Assembly: GCA_903922605.1 (NCBI GenBank)
Contig: CAIXUG010000071.1
Location: forward strand, 1 to 61,315
Origin: an uncultured Verrucomicrobiota bacterium
GTDB lineage: Bacteria; Verrucomicrobiota; Verrucomicrobiia; Limisphaerales; UBA9464
Reading direction: 5' to 3'
DNA: 61,315 bases
Positions 42,106-51,334 of the stretch are shown here, piece after piece (the first letter of the stretch is position 1; each line of letters begins with the position of its first letter). The translations under genes and the position numbers were made by a program. The notes under the pieces are model-generated. The model worked only from the letters and a program-made list of their open reading frames with translations, made no database searches and had not been told where the DNA came from.

Positions 42106-45100
42106 ATGGAAACTCAACGCATGAACGTCCCGTCCCTTCCGCAACTGCTCCGCCTGAGCCTGGCCATCGCCGCGCTCGGGTCGCCGCTGGCGCGCGCCGC
42201 GACGGTCGATTTTGGGAAGGACATCCAGCCGCTCTTCGAGGCGAACTGCGTGAAGTGTCACGGCCCGTCGCGCAGCGAGAACGGCCTGCGCCTGGATTCG
42301 CGCGCGGACGCCCTGAAGGGCGGCGAACACGGCCCGGCCCTGGTCGCGGGCAAATCAGGCGAGTCGCTGCTGATCCAGGCCGTCACCGGCACCCATCCCG
42401 AGCTTCCCCGCATGCCGAAGAAGGGCGACCCGCTGTCAGCCGACCAGATCGCCTCGTTGCGGACGTGGATCGATCAGGGCGCGGTCTGGCCGGAAACTGC
42501 GGCCAAAAACAGCGGCGGTCGTGACCACTGGGCCTTCCAGCCCATCACCCACCCCGAGCCGTCCAAGGTTAGCGCGAAGCTGCGCAAGTCGGTCCGCGAT
42601 CCCATCGACAATTTTGTCTTCGCCAGGCTGGAGCACGAAAAGCTCACGCCCTCGCCCGAGACGGACCGCACGACACTCATCCGCCGCGTGTCGCTCGACC
42701 TGACCGGGCTGCCACCCAGCCCGGAAGAGGTGGACGCATTTGTCGCCGACAAATCACCGGACGCTTACACCAAGGTCGTCGAGCGCCTCCTCAAGTCGCC
42801 GCACTATGGCGAGAAATGGGGCCGGCATTGGCTGGATGCCGCGCGCTACGCAGATTCCAACGGCTTCGAGAAGGATCGCACCCGCAGCATCTGGCCGTGG
42901 CGCGACTGGGTCATCCAGGCCTTCAACGAGGACATGCCCTTCGACCGCTTCACCCGCGAACAGCTCGCGGGCGACCTGCTGGCGGACGACACCGACCCGA
43001 AACAGGAGGCCCGCAACGTCGAGCTCCGCACCGCCACGGGCTTCCTCCGTAATTCCATGGTCAACATGGAGGGCGGTATCGAGCCGGAAAAATTCCGCGT
43101 CGAGACGATCATCGACCGCGTGGACGCCGTAGGCCGCACCTGGCTCGGGCTCACGATCGCTTGCGCGCAGTGCCACAACCACAAGTACGACCCCATCTCG
43201 CAGAAGGATTATTACCAGTTCTACGACTTCCTGAACCAGGACGTGGAACCGAAGCTCGACGTGCCGGCCAAGGAAACACAGGCAAAGCGCGACGCCATCG
43301 TGGCCGCCGCCCGGGCCATGGAGGACCGCCTGCAGGCGGACCCGGCCGTGGCCGCGAAGTTCAACGGCTGGCTGGAAGCCCAGTCGCAGGCGGACGGTCC
43401 GACCACCACGCATTGGCAGCCCATCGACGCGAAGGAATGGCACTCCTCGCCCATGAAGTTCGAGAAGCAGGAGGACTTCTCCTTCCTCGGTGGCGGCGAT
43501 GTTTACAACAGCGGCGTCATCCGCGTGTGGGTGGACCTGCCGCAGACGAATCTCACCGGCTTCCGGTTGGAGGCGCTGAACCACGGCAACCTGCCCTTCA
43601 ACGGTCCGGGCCTGGATGGCAACGGCGACTTCCTCGTGACCGAGTTCACGGTCGAGGCGACCCCGCTCCGGGAACTCGCCGCGCCCAATGCGGGTGCGAC
43701 CAACTTTGTCGCTACGACCAATCTTGTGAAGTTCTCCCGCGCCCTGGCCGACATCGAAGCGCCCGGCCTGCCGGCCAGCGCGATGATCGACGGCGTTAGC
43801 ACCAACGGGGGTTGGGGCTCGGCCTTCACCAAGGGCCGGCGCAATCAGGAACGCCGGGCGGTGTTCGAGGCGGCGCAGCCGTTCGGCTTCGAGGGCGGCT
43901 CGCGCCTGCTGCTCACGATCAACTCCAAGCCGGGCGGCGGCCTGAACAATTCGAGCGACCGCGTTTCCAGCTTCATTCCCGGCCGCTTCCGCCTGAGCTA
44001 CACGACCGACGCCAGCCCGCTGCGGGTGGACCCGCTCAGTGAAAAGCAGCGCGCCCTGCTGGCCGTTGCCGCCGCCCAGCGCACGCCCGAGCAGCGCCGC
44101 GAGCTGTTCCGGGTGTTCCTGTTCCAGGAGCCGTCGCTCGCCGAATCCGCAAAGCAGTGGGATGACGCGTGGAAAGACTGGCCAGCCGCCGAGAACACCT
44201 CGCTCGCGCTCCAGGCCCGAGACACCCGGCGCGACACGCGCATCTTCAAGCGGGGCGACTGGCAGAAGCCGACCACGCCGGTCAGCGCCGACGTTCCTGC
44301 CGTGCTGCCGCCGATGCCCCCGGGATCGCCGCACAATCGCCTTGGCCTGGCGCAGTGGCTTACCAGCACCAACAACCCCCTCACCGCGCGGGTGTACGTG
44401 AACCGCGTGTGGCAGCAGTATTTCGGCACCGGCCTCGTGCCCACGCCGGAGGATTTCGGCACGCGCGCGGACAAGCCGTCGCATCCCGAGCTGCTCGACT
44501 GGCTGGCCTCGGAGTTCATGCGGCGCGGCTGGAGCAGTAAGGAACTGCACCGGCTCATCGTCACTTCCGCGACCTACCGCCAGGCCTCCCGCGTCACGCC
44601 GGAGCTGCTGGAGAAGGATCCTTATAACCGCCTCCTCGCCCGCGGCCCACGCGTGCGGGTGGATGCCGAGGGCGTGCAGGACATCGCGCTCAAGGCCAGT
44701 GGCCTGCTCTCGCCGAAGGTCGGCGGCCCCAGCGTGTTCCCACCATTGCCCGACGGCGTGATGGCCATGGCTTACAATCAGATCCCCTGGAACGTGAGCG
44801 AGGGCGAAGACCGCTACCGCCGCGCGATGTACACCTTCTGGAAGCGCAGCGTGCCGTATCCGGCGCTGCTGATGTTTGACACGCCCGCCGCCGAGCAGAG
44901 CTGCGTCCGCCGCACGCGTTCGAACACCCCGCTACAGGCGCTCACCACACTGAACGAGCCCACCTTCAACCAGGCCGCCCGCTGGCTCGCGTGGCGGACG
45001 CTGAACGCCGCGCCCTCCGACCCGGTTCGCGCCACGTGGGCCTTCCGCCAATGCGTCAGCCGGGTGCCCAGCCCGGAGGAAACTGCGGTGCTGCTGAAGC

Positions 45101-45279
45101 TGCTCGCGACCGCGCGCGAGGAATATGCGGGCAAGCCCAAGGAGGCCGCGCAGTTCGCCTTTGCCGACCCGAAGAACCCCGCGCCGTTGCCGCCCAACAC
45201 CAGCGTCACCGATCTCGCGGCGTGGAGCACGGTGGCCCGCGCGATCCTCAACCTCGACGAGACCATCACGAAGGAGTAA
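42106..45279 (+). CDS. Secreted DUF1549/DUF1553 protein with cytochrome c domain (planctomycete cytochrome type)
   Basis: 1,057 residues. Signal peptide (LPQLLRLSLAIAALGSPLAR) after which comes a PSCyt1-type heme motif (FEANCVKCHGPSRSENGLRL) and LRTWIDQGAVWPE; then DUF1549/PSCyt2 (DNFVFARLEHEKLTPSPETD, WGRHWLDAARYADSNGFEKD, TWLGLTIACAQCHNHKYDPI), a central carbohydrate-module-like region about 440-620, and PSD1/DUF1553 (NNPLTARVYVNRVWQQYFGT, FDTPAAEQSCVRRTRSNTPL). These pairs with DUF1501 proteins are numerous in Planctomycetes and Verrucomicrobia and are thought to act in polysaccharide or sulfated sugar breakdown. ATG 42106 or 42121 may be used. Its DUF1501 partner starts 585 bp later, after a toxin-antitoxin pair. 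Confidence 0.93.
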   Translation: METQRMNVPSLPQLLRLSLAIAALGSPLARAATVDFGKDIQPLFEANCVKCHGPSRSENGLRLDSRADALKGGEHGPALVAGKSGESLLIQAVTGTHPELPRMPKKGDPLSADQIASLRTWIDQGAVWPETAAKNSGGRDHWAFQPITHPEPSKVSAKLRKSVRDPIDNFVFARLEHEKLTPSPETDRTTLIRRVSLDLTGLPPSPEEVDAFVADKSPDAYTKVVERLLKSPHYGEKWGRHWLDAARYADSNGFEKDRTRSIWPWRDWVIQAFNEDMPFDRFTREQLAGDLLADDTDPKQEARNVELRTATGFLRNSMVNMEGGIEPEKFRVETIIDRVDAVGRTWLGLTIACAQCHNHKYDPISQKDYYQFYDFLNQDVEPKLDVPAKETQAKRDAIVAAARAMEDRLQADPAVAAKFNGWLEAQSQADGPTTTHWQPIDAKEWHSSPMKFEKQEDFSFLGGGDVYNSGVIRVWVDLPQTNLTGFRLEALNHGNLPFNGPGLDGNGDFLVTEFTVEATPLRELAAPNAGATNFVATTNLVKFSRALADIEAPGLPASAMIDGVSTNGGWGSAFTKGRRNQERRAVFEAAQPFGFEGGSRLLLTINSKPGGGLNNSSDRVSSFIPGRFRLSYTTDASPLRVDPLSEKQRALLAVAAAQRTPEQRRELFRVFLFQEPSLAESAKQWDDAWKDWPAAENTSLALQARDTRRDTRIFKRGDWQKPTTPVSADVPAVLPPMPPGSPHNRLGLAQWLTSTNNPLTARVYVNRVWQQYFGTGLVPTPEDFGTRADKPSHPELLDWLASEFMRRGWSSKELHRLIVTSATYRQASRVTPELLEKDPYNRLLARGPRVRVDAEGVQDIALKASGLLSPKVGGPSVFPPLPDGVMAMAYNQIPWNVSEGEDRYRRAMYTFWKRSVPYPALLMFDTPAAEQSCVRRTRSNTPLQALTTLNEPTFNQAARWLAWRTLNAAPSDPVRATWAFRQCVSRVPSPEETAVLLKLLATAREEYAGKPKEAAQFAFADPKNPAPLPPNTSVTDLAAWSTVARAILNLDETITKE

Positions 45280-45288
45280 GGAAATGGC

Positions 45289-45528
45289 ATGAATGTGACC
45301 GAACTCATCCAGGAGACGGACAAACTTTCACCGGTCGAACGCGCCGAATTCGAACGTGAATGGCTGTTGCGCTGGCATCCGGAATACGAGCCGCGCCGGC
45401 AGGAAATCGGCCGGACACTGGCCGAAGGTGCGGCGGCCATCCGACGCGGTGAATTCATCGAAGCAACGCCAGGAAACTTGAATCAAATCCTGGCCACTGC
45501 ACTGGACGAAGCTGCCGCCCGTCGTTGA
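45289..45528 (+). CDS. Addiction module antitoxin-like protein
   Basis: 79 residues resembling the small addiction module component family (TIGR02574-like): MNVTELIQETDKLSPVERAE is the usual head where L-x-L/P-E-R-x-E-L/F is kept, then EEWL-like acidic helices, and a tail ending in an Ala/Arg stretch. These are antitoxins of RelE/ParE-type toxins. The following gene starts 4 bp later and codes for a fitting toxin. It starts 9 bp after the DUF1553 stop, so it is inserted in that operon. Confidence 0.65.
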   Translation: MNVTELIQETDKLSPVERAEFEREWLLRWHPEYEPRRQEIGRTLAEGAAAIRRGEFIEATPGNLNQILATALDEAAARR

Positions 45529-45531
45529 GAC

Positions 45532-45867
45532 ATGCCCCGACTGATCATCGCTGGTTCCGCCGTTGATGAATTCCGCGCCAGACTCTCAAACCTCGCTGAC
45601 TTTAGCGAAGCCGCCGCCGTCAGGCTTCATGCTCGGGTTTTGCGGCGGTTGGCCGATTTGGAACGTCATCCGGAATTCGGACGCCTGCGTCCGGAGTTTG
45701 CGGACTGGCTGCCCAATGTCCGTAGCACAGCTGTAAATCCGCTCGTGATCTTTTACCATCAACCGCGGCCTGAAATGATCGAAGTTGTCCGCATTGTGGA
45801 TGCCCGCCAGGATTTGCCGGCTATCTTTGGGCTGACTTCACCCCACGACGAAGGAATGACGCCATGA
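45532..45867 (+). CDS. RelE/ParE family toxin-like protein
   Basis: 111 residues. The ParE/RelE pattern is visible: [20 protein letters not shown] then [34 protein letters not shown] and [17 protein letters not shown], the last strand ending in R-x-x-D-x-P as in plasmid-type ParE. The C-terminal extension ([11 protein letters not shown]) overlaps the start of the DUF1501 gene by 4 bp (ATGA). Toxic activity is inferred from the family; the target is unknown (gyrase or ribosome). Confidence 0.8.
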   Translation: MPRLIIAGSAVDEFRARLSNLADFSEAAAVRLHARVLRRLADLERHPEFGRLRPEFADWLPNVRSTAVNPLVIFYHQPRPEMIEVVRIVDARQDLPAIFGLTSPHDEGMTP

Positions 45868-47336
45868 ACATGCCCCAAGAACTCGACTTCGAACGTAAAC
45901 GCTTCCTTTCGCGCCGCTGGTTCTTCCACGACTGCGGGCTCGGGCTGGGCAGCCTCGCGCTGGCCTCGCTGCTCGGTGAGTCGGCATCCGCCGCGACGGT
46001 CAATACTGCCGCCGCACCCCGGCCGGTCAGCCCGCCCAACCCGCTCGCCCCGAAGCAGGGCCACTTCCCCGGCAAGGCGAAGTCGGTGATCTACCTCTTC
46101 ATGGCCGGCGCGCCGAGCCAGCTGGAGCTGTTCGACCACAAGCCCACGCTCGCGAAGTACAACGGCCAGCCCGTACCCAAGGACGTGCTCAAGGGGCAGA
46201 CGTACGCCTTCATCAAGCCCGACTCCGCCATCTACGCGCCGGAGTTCAAGTTCGCGCAGCACGGCAAATCCGGCGCCTGGATCTCCGAGGCGCTGCCCGC
46301 GCTCAGCGAGGTCGCGGATGACATCACCATCGTGCGTTCGATGACGACGGACGCGTTCAACCACGCGCCGGGGCAGATCTTCATGAACACCGGCTCGCAG
46401 CAGTTTGGCCGGCCCAGCATGGGGGCGTGGGTCACCTACGGCCTGGGTAGCCAGTCGCAGGACCTGCCGGGCTTCGTGGTGATGAACTCCGCCGGTGGCC
46501 TCAGCGGTGGCGCGGGCAACTATGGCGGCGGCTTCCTGCCGACGGTCTATCAGGGTGTGCTCTTCCGCAAAGGCGCGGACCCCGTGCTCTACCTCTCGAA
46601 CCCCGCCGGCATGAGCCCCTCGCTACAGCGCAAGACGCTCGACGCGGTGAAGGAAATGAACGAGCAGCGACTCGGCATCGTCGGCGACCCCGAGATCGCC
46701 ACGCGGATCAATTCCTTCGAGATGGCCTACCGCATGCAGACCAGCGCGCCGGAGCTGATGGACATTTCCAAGGAGTCCAAGGAGACGCTGGAAATGTACG
46801 GCGCGGAGCCGGGCAAGGCCTCCTTCGCCAACAACTGCCTGCTCGCGCGCCGGTTGGTCGAACGCGGCGTGCGGTTCGTGCAGCTCTTCCACGAGGCCTG
46901 GGATCATCACAGCGACGTGAAGGGCGGCATCAAGGCTCAGGCCGGCGTGACCGACAAGGCCTGCGCCGCGCTCGTGAAGGATCTGAAACAACGTGGCCTG
47001 CTGGAGGACACCCTGGTCGTGTGGGGCGGCGAGTTCGGCCGCACCCCGCAGGTCGAGGCCAGCGCCGAGCTGGGCCGCTCGCTCGGGCGCGACCACCATC
47101 CGCAGGCCTTCACGATGTGGTTTGCCGGCGGCGGTGTGAAGCGCGGCTTCACGCTCGGTGAAACGGATGACTTCGGCTTCAACGTCGTGAAGGACCGGGT
47201 CCACGTCCACGACCTGCACGCCACGATGCTGCATCTGCTCGGCTTCGACCACGAGCGTCTGACCTTCCGCTTCCAAGGCCGCGACTACCGGCTCACGGAC
47301 GTGCACGGCGAGGTCGTCAAGAGCCTGCTGGCATAG
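45864..47336 (+). CDS. DUF1501 family secreted protein
   Basis: 490 residues. The N-terminus has a twin-arginine-like region ([20 protein letters not shown]), then the DUF1501 fold, related to sulfatase/alkaline phosphatase enzymes: [50 protein letters not shown]-like [19 protein letters not shown] and [20 protein letters not shown] (metal-binding His residues). It pairs with the DUF1549/1553 gene upstream. Export folded through the Tat system is likely. The 4-bp overlap with the ParE-like gene couples the two. Confidence 0.95.
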   Translation: MNMPQELDFERKRFLSRRWFFHDCGLGLGSLALASLLGESASAATVNTAAAPRPVSPPNPLAPKQGHFPGKAKSVIYLFMAGAPSQLELFDHKPTLAKYNGQPVPKDVLKGQTYAFIKPDSAIYAPEFKFAQHGKSGAWISEALPALSEVADDITIVRSMTTDAFNHAPGQIFMNTGSQQFGRPSMGAWVTYGLGSQSQDLPGFVVMNSAGGLSGGAGNYGGGFLPTVYQGVLFRKGADPVLYLSNPAGMSPSLQRKTLDAVKEMNEQRLGIVGDPEIATRINSFEMAYRMQTSAPELMDISKESKETLEMYGAEPGKASFANNCLLARRLVERGVRFVQLFHEAWDHHSDVKGGIKAQAGVTDKACAALVKDLKQRGLLEDTLVVWGGEFGRTPQVEASAELGRSLGRDHHPQAFTMWFAGGGVKRGFTLGETDDFGFNVVKDRVHVHDLHATMLHLLGFDHERLTFRFQGRDYRLTDVHGEVVKSLLA

Positions 47337-47770
47337 GGGATTTGTCCGGCTCCGGAGCGCCCAGTCTCACACAGCCGGCCTCCCTGCGGATCCTCTGAAC
47401 AACGCCGCACCCTTTCAGCACGGCAGCGAACACGATCCCGCCGAAGGCTTTGACCGGCAGTCATCCGGGCCCGCTGTTGCTGCTCCTTCGGGGCACCGGA
47501 ATGGTACTGTCCAGGGGAGGCCACGCCTTGGGTGTGCCCTTTGGCTTCCTGCGGGTTATCCCGCGGCTTTCCCCTTCAAAAGGAGGGTTTTACGCCCATT
47601 GTCGCGCATTTTTCGAGGGGTTTTCGAGGGGCGGTGGACAAGTTTTCCCTAAAGCGTGCTAGGGATTCATCCGATCAGGCCTCGTGCATGAATCTAATTC
47701 CTGCGCCGGTGCCCAGAGGCATGCGCGCGCATCGATCATGCCTGTCACCACACATACACATACACCCTGA
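47337..47770. other. Gene-free 434-bp region with 11-bp tandem repeat before the porin operon
   Basis: No gene is seen. At 47610-47631 the sequence TTTTCGAGGGG is repeated perfectly twice, head to tail. This is 140 bp before the porin start codon. An 11-bp direct-repeat period is what PhoB/OmpR-type regulators use, but the bases do not match the classical Pho box well. Only the repeat itself is certain. Confidence 0.45.
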
Positions 47771-49006
47771 ATGAAGCAGATCAAAACCATCACCATGGCC
47801 GGCGCCGCGCTGGCTGCCAGCACCGCCGCCCACGCTTGGGAGCTGGATCTGGGCAACAACCAGAAGATCGATTTCCACGGCTTTGCCAGTCAGGGCTTTA
47901 TCGCCTCAACCGACTATAACTACCTCGGCAAATCGACCGACGGCTCGTTCCAGTTCACCGAGGCCGGCATCAACGCCAGCTACTCGCCGTTCAACCGCAC
48001 CCGGATCACCGTCCAGGGTTTTGCGTTCGACACCGGCAAGATCGGCAACATGGAGCCCTTCCTCGATTACGCCTCGATCGAGTACACCTTCAACGACTAC
48101 GTCGGCATCCGCGCCGGCCGCGTGCGCAAGCCGGGTGGCATCTACAACCACATCCAGGATCTCGATCTGGCCCGCACCGCCATCCTCCTGCCCCAGGGCG
48201 TCTATGATGCCCGTTGGCGCGACTTCTCCACGTCGATCGATGGCGGCGTGCTCTTCGGCACCATCCCCCTCGGCAAGGGGGGCAGCCTCTCCTACGAGCT
48301 GTTTGCCGGTCTGGTCACGCTCTCCGACGACGGTGGCGTGGCCCACTGGATCGTGGACAACAGCAACAACAAGTTTGCCGGCTTCGGCCAGCCGGTCTCC
48401 GTCGGCGGCCAGCTCTGGTGGAACACCCCCATCGAGGGGCTGCGTGCCGGTGCCTACACCGGCTACATGGACGACTTCACGTTCAATCTCATCACCCCCG
48501 TTTCGCCGGTCGGCCCGTTTGGTCCCATCAATGCCTACGCCGCGGCGGACGCCCATGTGCTGCTCCAGCAGTACTCGCTGGAGTACACGTGGAAGAAATG
48601 GACCTTCCAAGCCGAGTATTTCACTTACGAATACAGCGGCAACAACACCATCAACGTGCTCTCCGGCACGACCCCGATCCAGCCCACCTCGGTCTCGCCG
48701 AGCACGACCCAGCCCGACGCCTGGTACGCGGGTGCCGCCTACCGCTTCAATGACTGGTTCGAGGTCGGCTCCTATTACACGGAGCACTATGCCGACGTGC
48801 ACCAGCGCTCCGGTTCGCCCAACGCCTCGCAGAAGGATCTGGCGCTCTCGTTCCGCTTTGACCCGAAGCCGTGGTGGATCCTCAAGCTCGAGGGCCACTA
48901 CATCCGCGGCACCTCCCTGCTCGAGGACACCGCGAACAATCCGCAGGCCGACCGCGATGGCCGGGGCTGGTTCCTGTTTGCCGCCAAGACCACGTTCAGC
49001 TTCTGA
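47771..49006 (+). CDS. Outer-membrane porin-like beta-barrel protein
   Basis: 411 residues. Signal peptide (MKQIKTITMAGAALAASTAA-HA) is followed by alternating beta strands: KIDFHGFASQGFIASTDYNY, INASYSPFNRTRITVQGFAF, SIEYTFNDYVGIRAGRVRKP and so on, closing with KPWWILKLEGHYIRGTSLL and a final FAAKTTFSF, the terminal aromatic residue expected for BAM-mediated insertion. The protein resembles porins that stand next to phosphate-type binding proteins in other Gram-negatives. It is followed by that kind of gene 32 bp later. Confidence 0.82.
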   Translation: MKQIKTITMAGAALAASTAAHAWELDLGNNQKIDFHGFASQGFIASTDYNYLGKSTDGSFQFTEAGINASYSPFNRTRITVQGFAFDTGKIGNMEPFLDYASIEYTFNDYVGIRAGRVRKPGGIYNHIQDLDLARTAILLPQGVYDARWRDFSTSIDGGVLFGTIPLGKGGSLSYELFAGLVTLSDDGGVAHWIVDNSNNKFAGFGQPVSVGGQLWWNTPIEGLRAGAYTGYMDDFTFNLITPVSPVGPFGPINAYAAADAHVLLQQYSLEYTWKKWTFQAEYFTYEYSGNNTINVLSGTTPIQPTSVSPSTTQPDAWYAGAAYRFNDWFEVGSYYTEHYADVHQRSGSPNASQKDLALSFRFDPKPWWILKLEGHYIRGTSLLEDTANNPQADRDGRGWFLFAAKTTFSF

Positions 49007-49038
49007 GCGTCCCGCCTAACCAGAGCCAATCCCTACCC

Positions 49039-49461
49039 ATGAAACTCGGAAAACTCACCGCCCTGATGGCCGGCGCTCTCCTGGTGCTGCCGTGCCTGCC
49101 TTCGCTCGCGCTGGATGGCGTCGTCATCGTCAATGACGGCGTCGCCACTGCCAACCTCGACGCGAACGCGCTCAAGGACATCTACACCGGCAAGACCATG
49201 TACTGGCCCGGTGGCCAGGCCATCACCATCGTGGTCGCCGGCGACAAGGCCGATGCCGCCCTCGAGGCCGCCTCCGGCATGAACGCCTCGGCCTTCAAGA
49301 CCCACTGGCAGCGTCTGGCCTTCTCCGGCCGCGGCCAGCAGCCCAAACGGGCGGATGATGTCGCCGCCGCCCTGGCCGCCGTGGCGGCCAGCAAAGGCGC
49401 CATCGCCATCGTTCCCGCCGGCACCGAGCCCGCCGGCGTGAAGAAGCTCGACGTCAACTGA
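49039..49461 (+). CDS. Short PstS-like periplasmic binding protein
   Basis: 140 residues. Signal peptide (MKLGKLTALMAGALLVLPCL, end near SLA) and one PBP-like lobe: VVIVNDGVATANLDANALKD, IYTGKTMYWPGGQAITIVVA (the D-I-Y-x-G-K-x-x-x-W-x-x-G block of phosphate-binding-like proteins), SAFKTHWQRLAFSGRGQQPK, and SKGAIAIVPAG. Full PstS proteins have two lobes and more than 300 residues. This small form is typical for porin-binding protein-chemoreceptor clusters. It probably presents a ligand to the receptor next door rather than to a transporter (no pst genes nearby); that is inference. Confidence 0.8.
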   Translation: MKLGKLTALMAGALLVLPCLPSLALDGVVIVNDGVATANLDANALKDIYTGKTMYWPGGQAITIVVAGDKADAALEAASGMNASAFKTHWQRLAFSGRGQQPKRADDVAAALAAVAASKGAIAIVPAGTEPAGVKKLDVN

Positions 49462-49504
49462 AGTTGACCGCCCCTCCGTCGCCACCCTTGTCCTTCCGTC
49501 GCCC

Positions 49505-51184
49505 ATGCGCCGTTCCAAAATCACGTCCCTGAGCAAAAGTTTCCGCAACATCCGGCTGCTCCTGCTTCTGCTGCTCGGTTTTGTCACCGTGCAGGGGATC
49601 GTGCTCTGGCGCGTGTGCCGTGAGGGCAAGGGGGCGATCGCCTCCCTGCGGAGCGAGGGGCTGCCCAGCCTGCAAAATCTGGCCGGCCTGCAGGAAGCCT
49701 TGGCGCTCTACCGGCTGCATTCCTTCGAGGTGCTCTTCGCCCAGGAGGCGGACAAGCCGGCCAAGCTCAAGCATGCCGAGGCCCAGCGCGGCGAGGTCAC
49801 CAACCACATCGGCGAGCTCCGCAAGGCGCTGGCGCACACCGACGCGCTCCCCCAGGTGGATGCCGTGGAAACCGCCTTCAACGGCCTCGTCGGCGGCTTC
49901 GCGCAGGTACGGGCGCTGGTGGACACCGATTTCCAGAAGGCGATGGTGTCGCTCGACAAAGACATCCCCGCCAAGGTCACCGTGCTGGATGAGGCGGCCA
50001 ACAAACTCTCCGAAACCTGTTATGCCATTTCCGGCAGCCGGGCCAGCAATGTGGATACCGGCTTTGCCCGGATCGAAAAAAGCGTCTTCAGCCTCAGCCC
50101 GGCCAGCGTCGCCGCCGCCGCCATCATCACCCTGCTGGTCACCATCCTCGCCCGGCGCACCCGCCTGACCATGGATGACATTGTGGGCCGCCTCTCCGGC
50201 GGTTCCGAGGACGTGACCGAGGCCGCCCTCCGCATGTCGGACACGAGCCGTAAGCTGGCCGAATCCGGCTCCAGCCAGGCCGCCTCCGTCGAGGAGACCA
50301 GCGCCTCGATCGAGGAGATCCGCAGCATGGTGCAGCGCAACTCCGAGCACGCCACCAGCGCCAAGAGCCTGGCGAACGAGGCCCGTACCGCCGCGGAGGG
50401 CGGTGCCCGCGAGATGGCGGAACTCTCCCGTGCCATGGACGAGATCAAGGCGTCCTCCGACACCATCGCCACCATTCTCAAGAACATCGACGAGATCGCC
50501 TTCCAGACGAACATCCTCGCCCTCAACGCCGCCATCGAGGCGGCCCGCGCCGGGGATGCCGGCCTCGGCTTCGCAGTCGTCGCCGACGAGGTCCGCAACC
50601 TTGCCCACCGCGCCGGTTCGGCCGCCCGGGAAACCGCGACGAGCATTGACGAATCCCTCCGCCGCACCGGCCGGGGTGTCGAGATTTCCAAGCGCGTCGC
50701 CACGGGCCTCCAGCAGATCGTGGACAAGGCGCGGCAGGTGGACGACCTCGTAGCCCAGATCGCCCTCGCCTCCGCCGAGCAGACCCGCGGCATTTCGCAG
50801 GTCAATTCGGCCATGACGCAGATTGACCGCGATTCGCAGGCGATTGCCGCCGAGGCCGACCACAGCGCCGCCGCCTCCGGCAAGCTCAGCCAGCAATCCC
50901 AGGAGCTGCGCGAGGCCGTGGACTCGCTGATCGCCTTCGTCGATGACGCCCGGCGCGGCGCGAACCACCTGCCGTCGGAGCACACGGGCGAAGCTGGGGC
51001 CGAGCCCGCCGAAGAGCCGGCGCACCGGCACAATGGTGCCACCAAATCGCTCGCGACCGCCGACGCCCTCCTGCCCGATCAGCCGGTGAAATCCTCGCGC
51101 CAGACCGCCACCACGGCCAATGGCGATGGCCGAAACGGCAAGTCCGGAGCCTCCGGCTTCCACGACGACGGGGCCGGCTGGTAA
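49505..51184 (+). CDS. Methyl-accepting chemotaxis protein
   Basis: 559 residues. Transmembrane helix 1 about 18-36 (IRLLLLLLLGFVTVQGIVLW), a periplasmic 4-helix-bundle-like sensor to about 195, transmembrane helix 2 about 198-214 (ASVAAAAIITLLVTILA), no clear HAMP domain, then the signalling coiled coil with the tip motif DEIAFQTNILALNAAIEAAR and GLGFAVVADEVRNLA. The C-terminus is a polar His/Ala/Glu-rich tail with no pentapeptide docking site for CheR. It lies 43 bp after the binding protein and probably reads its ligand-bound state. No CheA/CheW genes are in the window. Confidence 0.93.
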   Translation: MRRSKITSLSKSFRNIRLLLLLLLGFVTVQGIVLWRVCREGKGAIASLRSEGLPSLQNLAGLQEALALYRLHSFEVLFAQEADKPAKLKHAEAQRGEVTNHIGELRKALAHTDALPQVDAVETAFNGLVGGFAQVRALVDTDFQKAMVSLDKDIPAKVTVLDEAANKLSETCYAISGSRASNVDTGFARIEKSVFSLSPASVAAAAIITLLVTILARRTRLTMDDIVGRLSGGSEDVTEAALRMSDTSRKLAESGSSQAASVEETSASIEEIRSMVQRNSEHATSAKSLANEARTAAEGGAREMAELSRAMDEIKASSDTIATILKNIDEIAFQTNILALNAAIEAARAGDAGLGFAVVADEVRNLAHRAGSAARETATSIDESLRRTGRGVEISKRVATGLQQIVDKARQVDDLVAQIALASAEQTRGISQVNSAMTQIDRDSQAIAAEADHSAAASGKLSQQSQELREAVDSLIAFVDDARRGANHLPSEHTGEAGAEPAEEPAHRHNGATKSLATADALLPDQPVKSSRQTATTANGDGRNGKSGASGFHDDGAGW

Positions 51185-51224
51185 GCCGCGACAGCCCAGG
51201 GCCGCAAGCCGGAGGCTTGCCCGA

Positions 51225-51334
51225 AAGTAGGATGGGCCTCTCCCCCGTCTTCCATCTTCGCCTTTTTTCGTCCGCCCGTTCACTGACGCCCAGAAAGCGA
51301 GATCAGAAGACGGGCGAGACGCACCGTCCTACTT
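51225..51334. repeat. Long imperfect inverted repeat at the end of the PQQ-propeller gene
   Basis: The left arm AAGTAGGATGGGCC (51225) ... CCCCCGTCTTC and the complement of the right arm (51334 back to about 51303: AAGTAGGACGGTGCG ... CCCGTCTTC) match over about 30 of 38 bases. A separate perfect hairpin GCAAGCC-GGA-GGCTTGC lies at 51204-51220. The right arm supplies the last codons and TAG stop of the leftward gene ending at 51329. It is likely one of the dispersed intergenic repeats of this genome, possibly acting as terminator. Confidence 0.65.

Noticed and set aside
42754-44550. 598-codon open frame antisense to the DUF1549/1553 gene
   Set aside because: Shadow of a highly conserved secreted protein; no start context or family match.
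47610-47631. Pho box before the porin operon
   Set aside because: The 11-bp period fits, but TTTTCGA shares too few bases with CTGTCAT to call it; kept only as a tandem repeat.
49454-51283. 609-codon open frame antisense to the chemoreceptor
   Set aside because: The chemoreceptor on the other strand has an unmistakable signalling tip; the antisense product is a Gly/Gly-Val-rich shadow.
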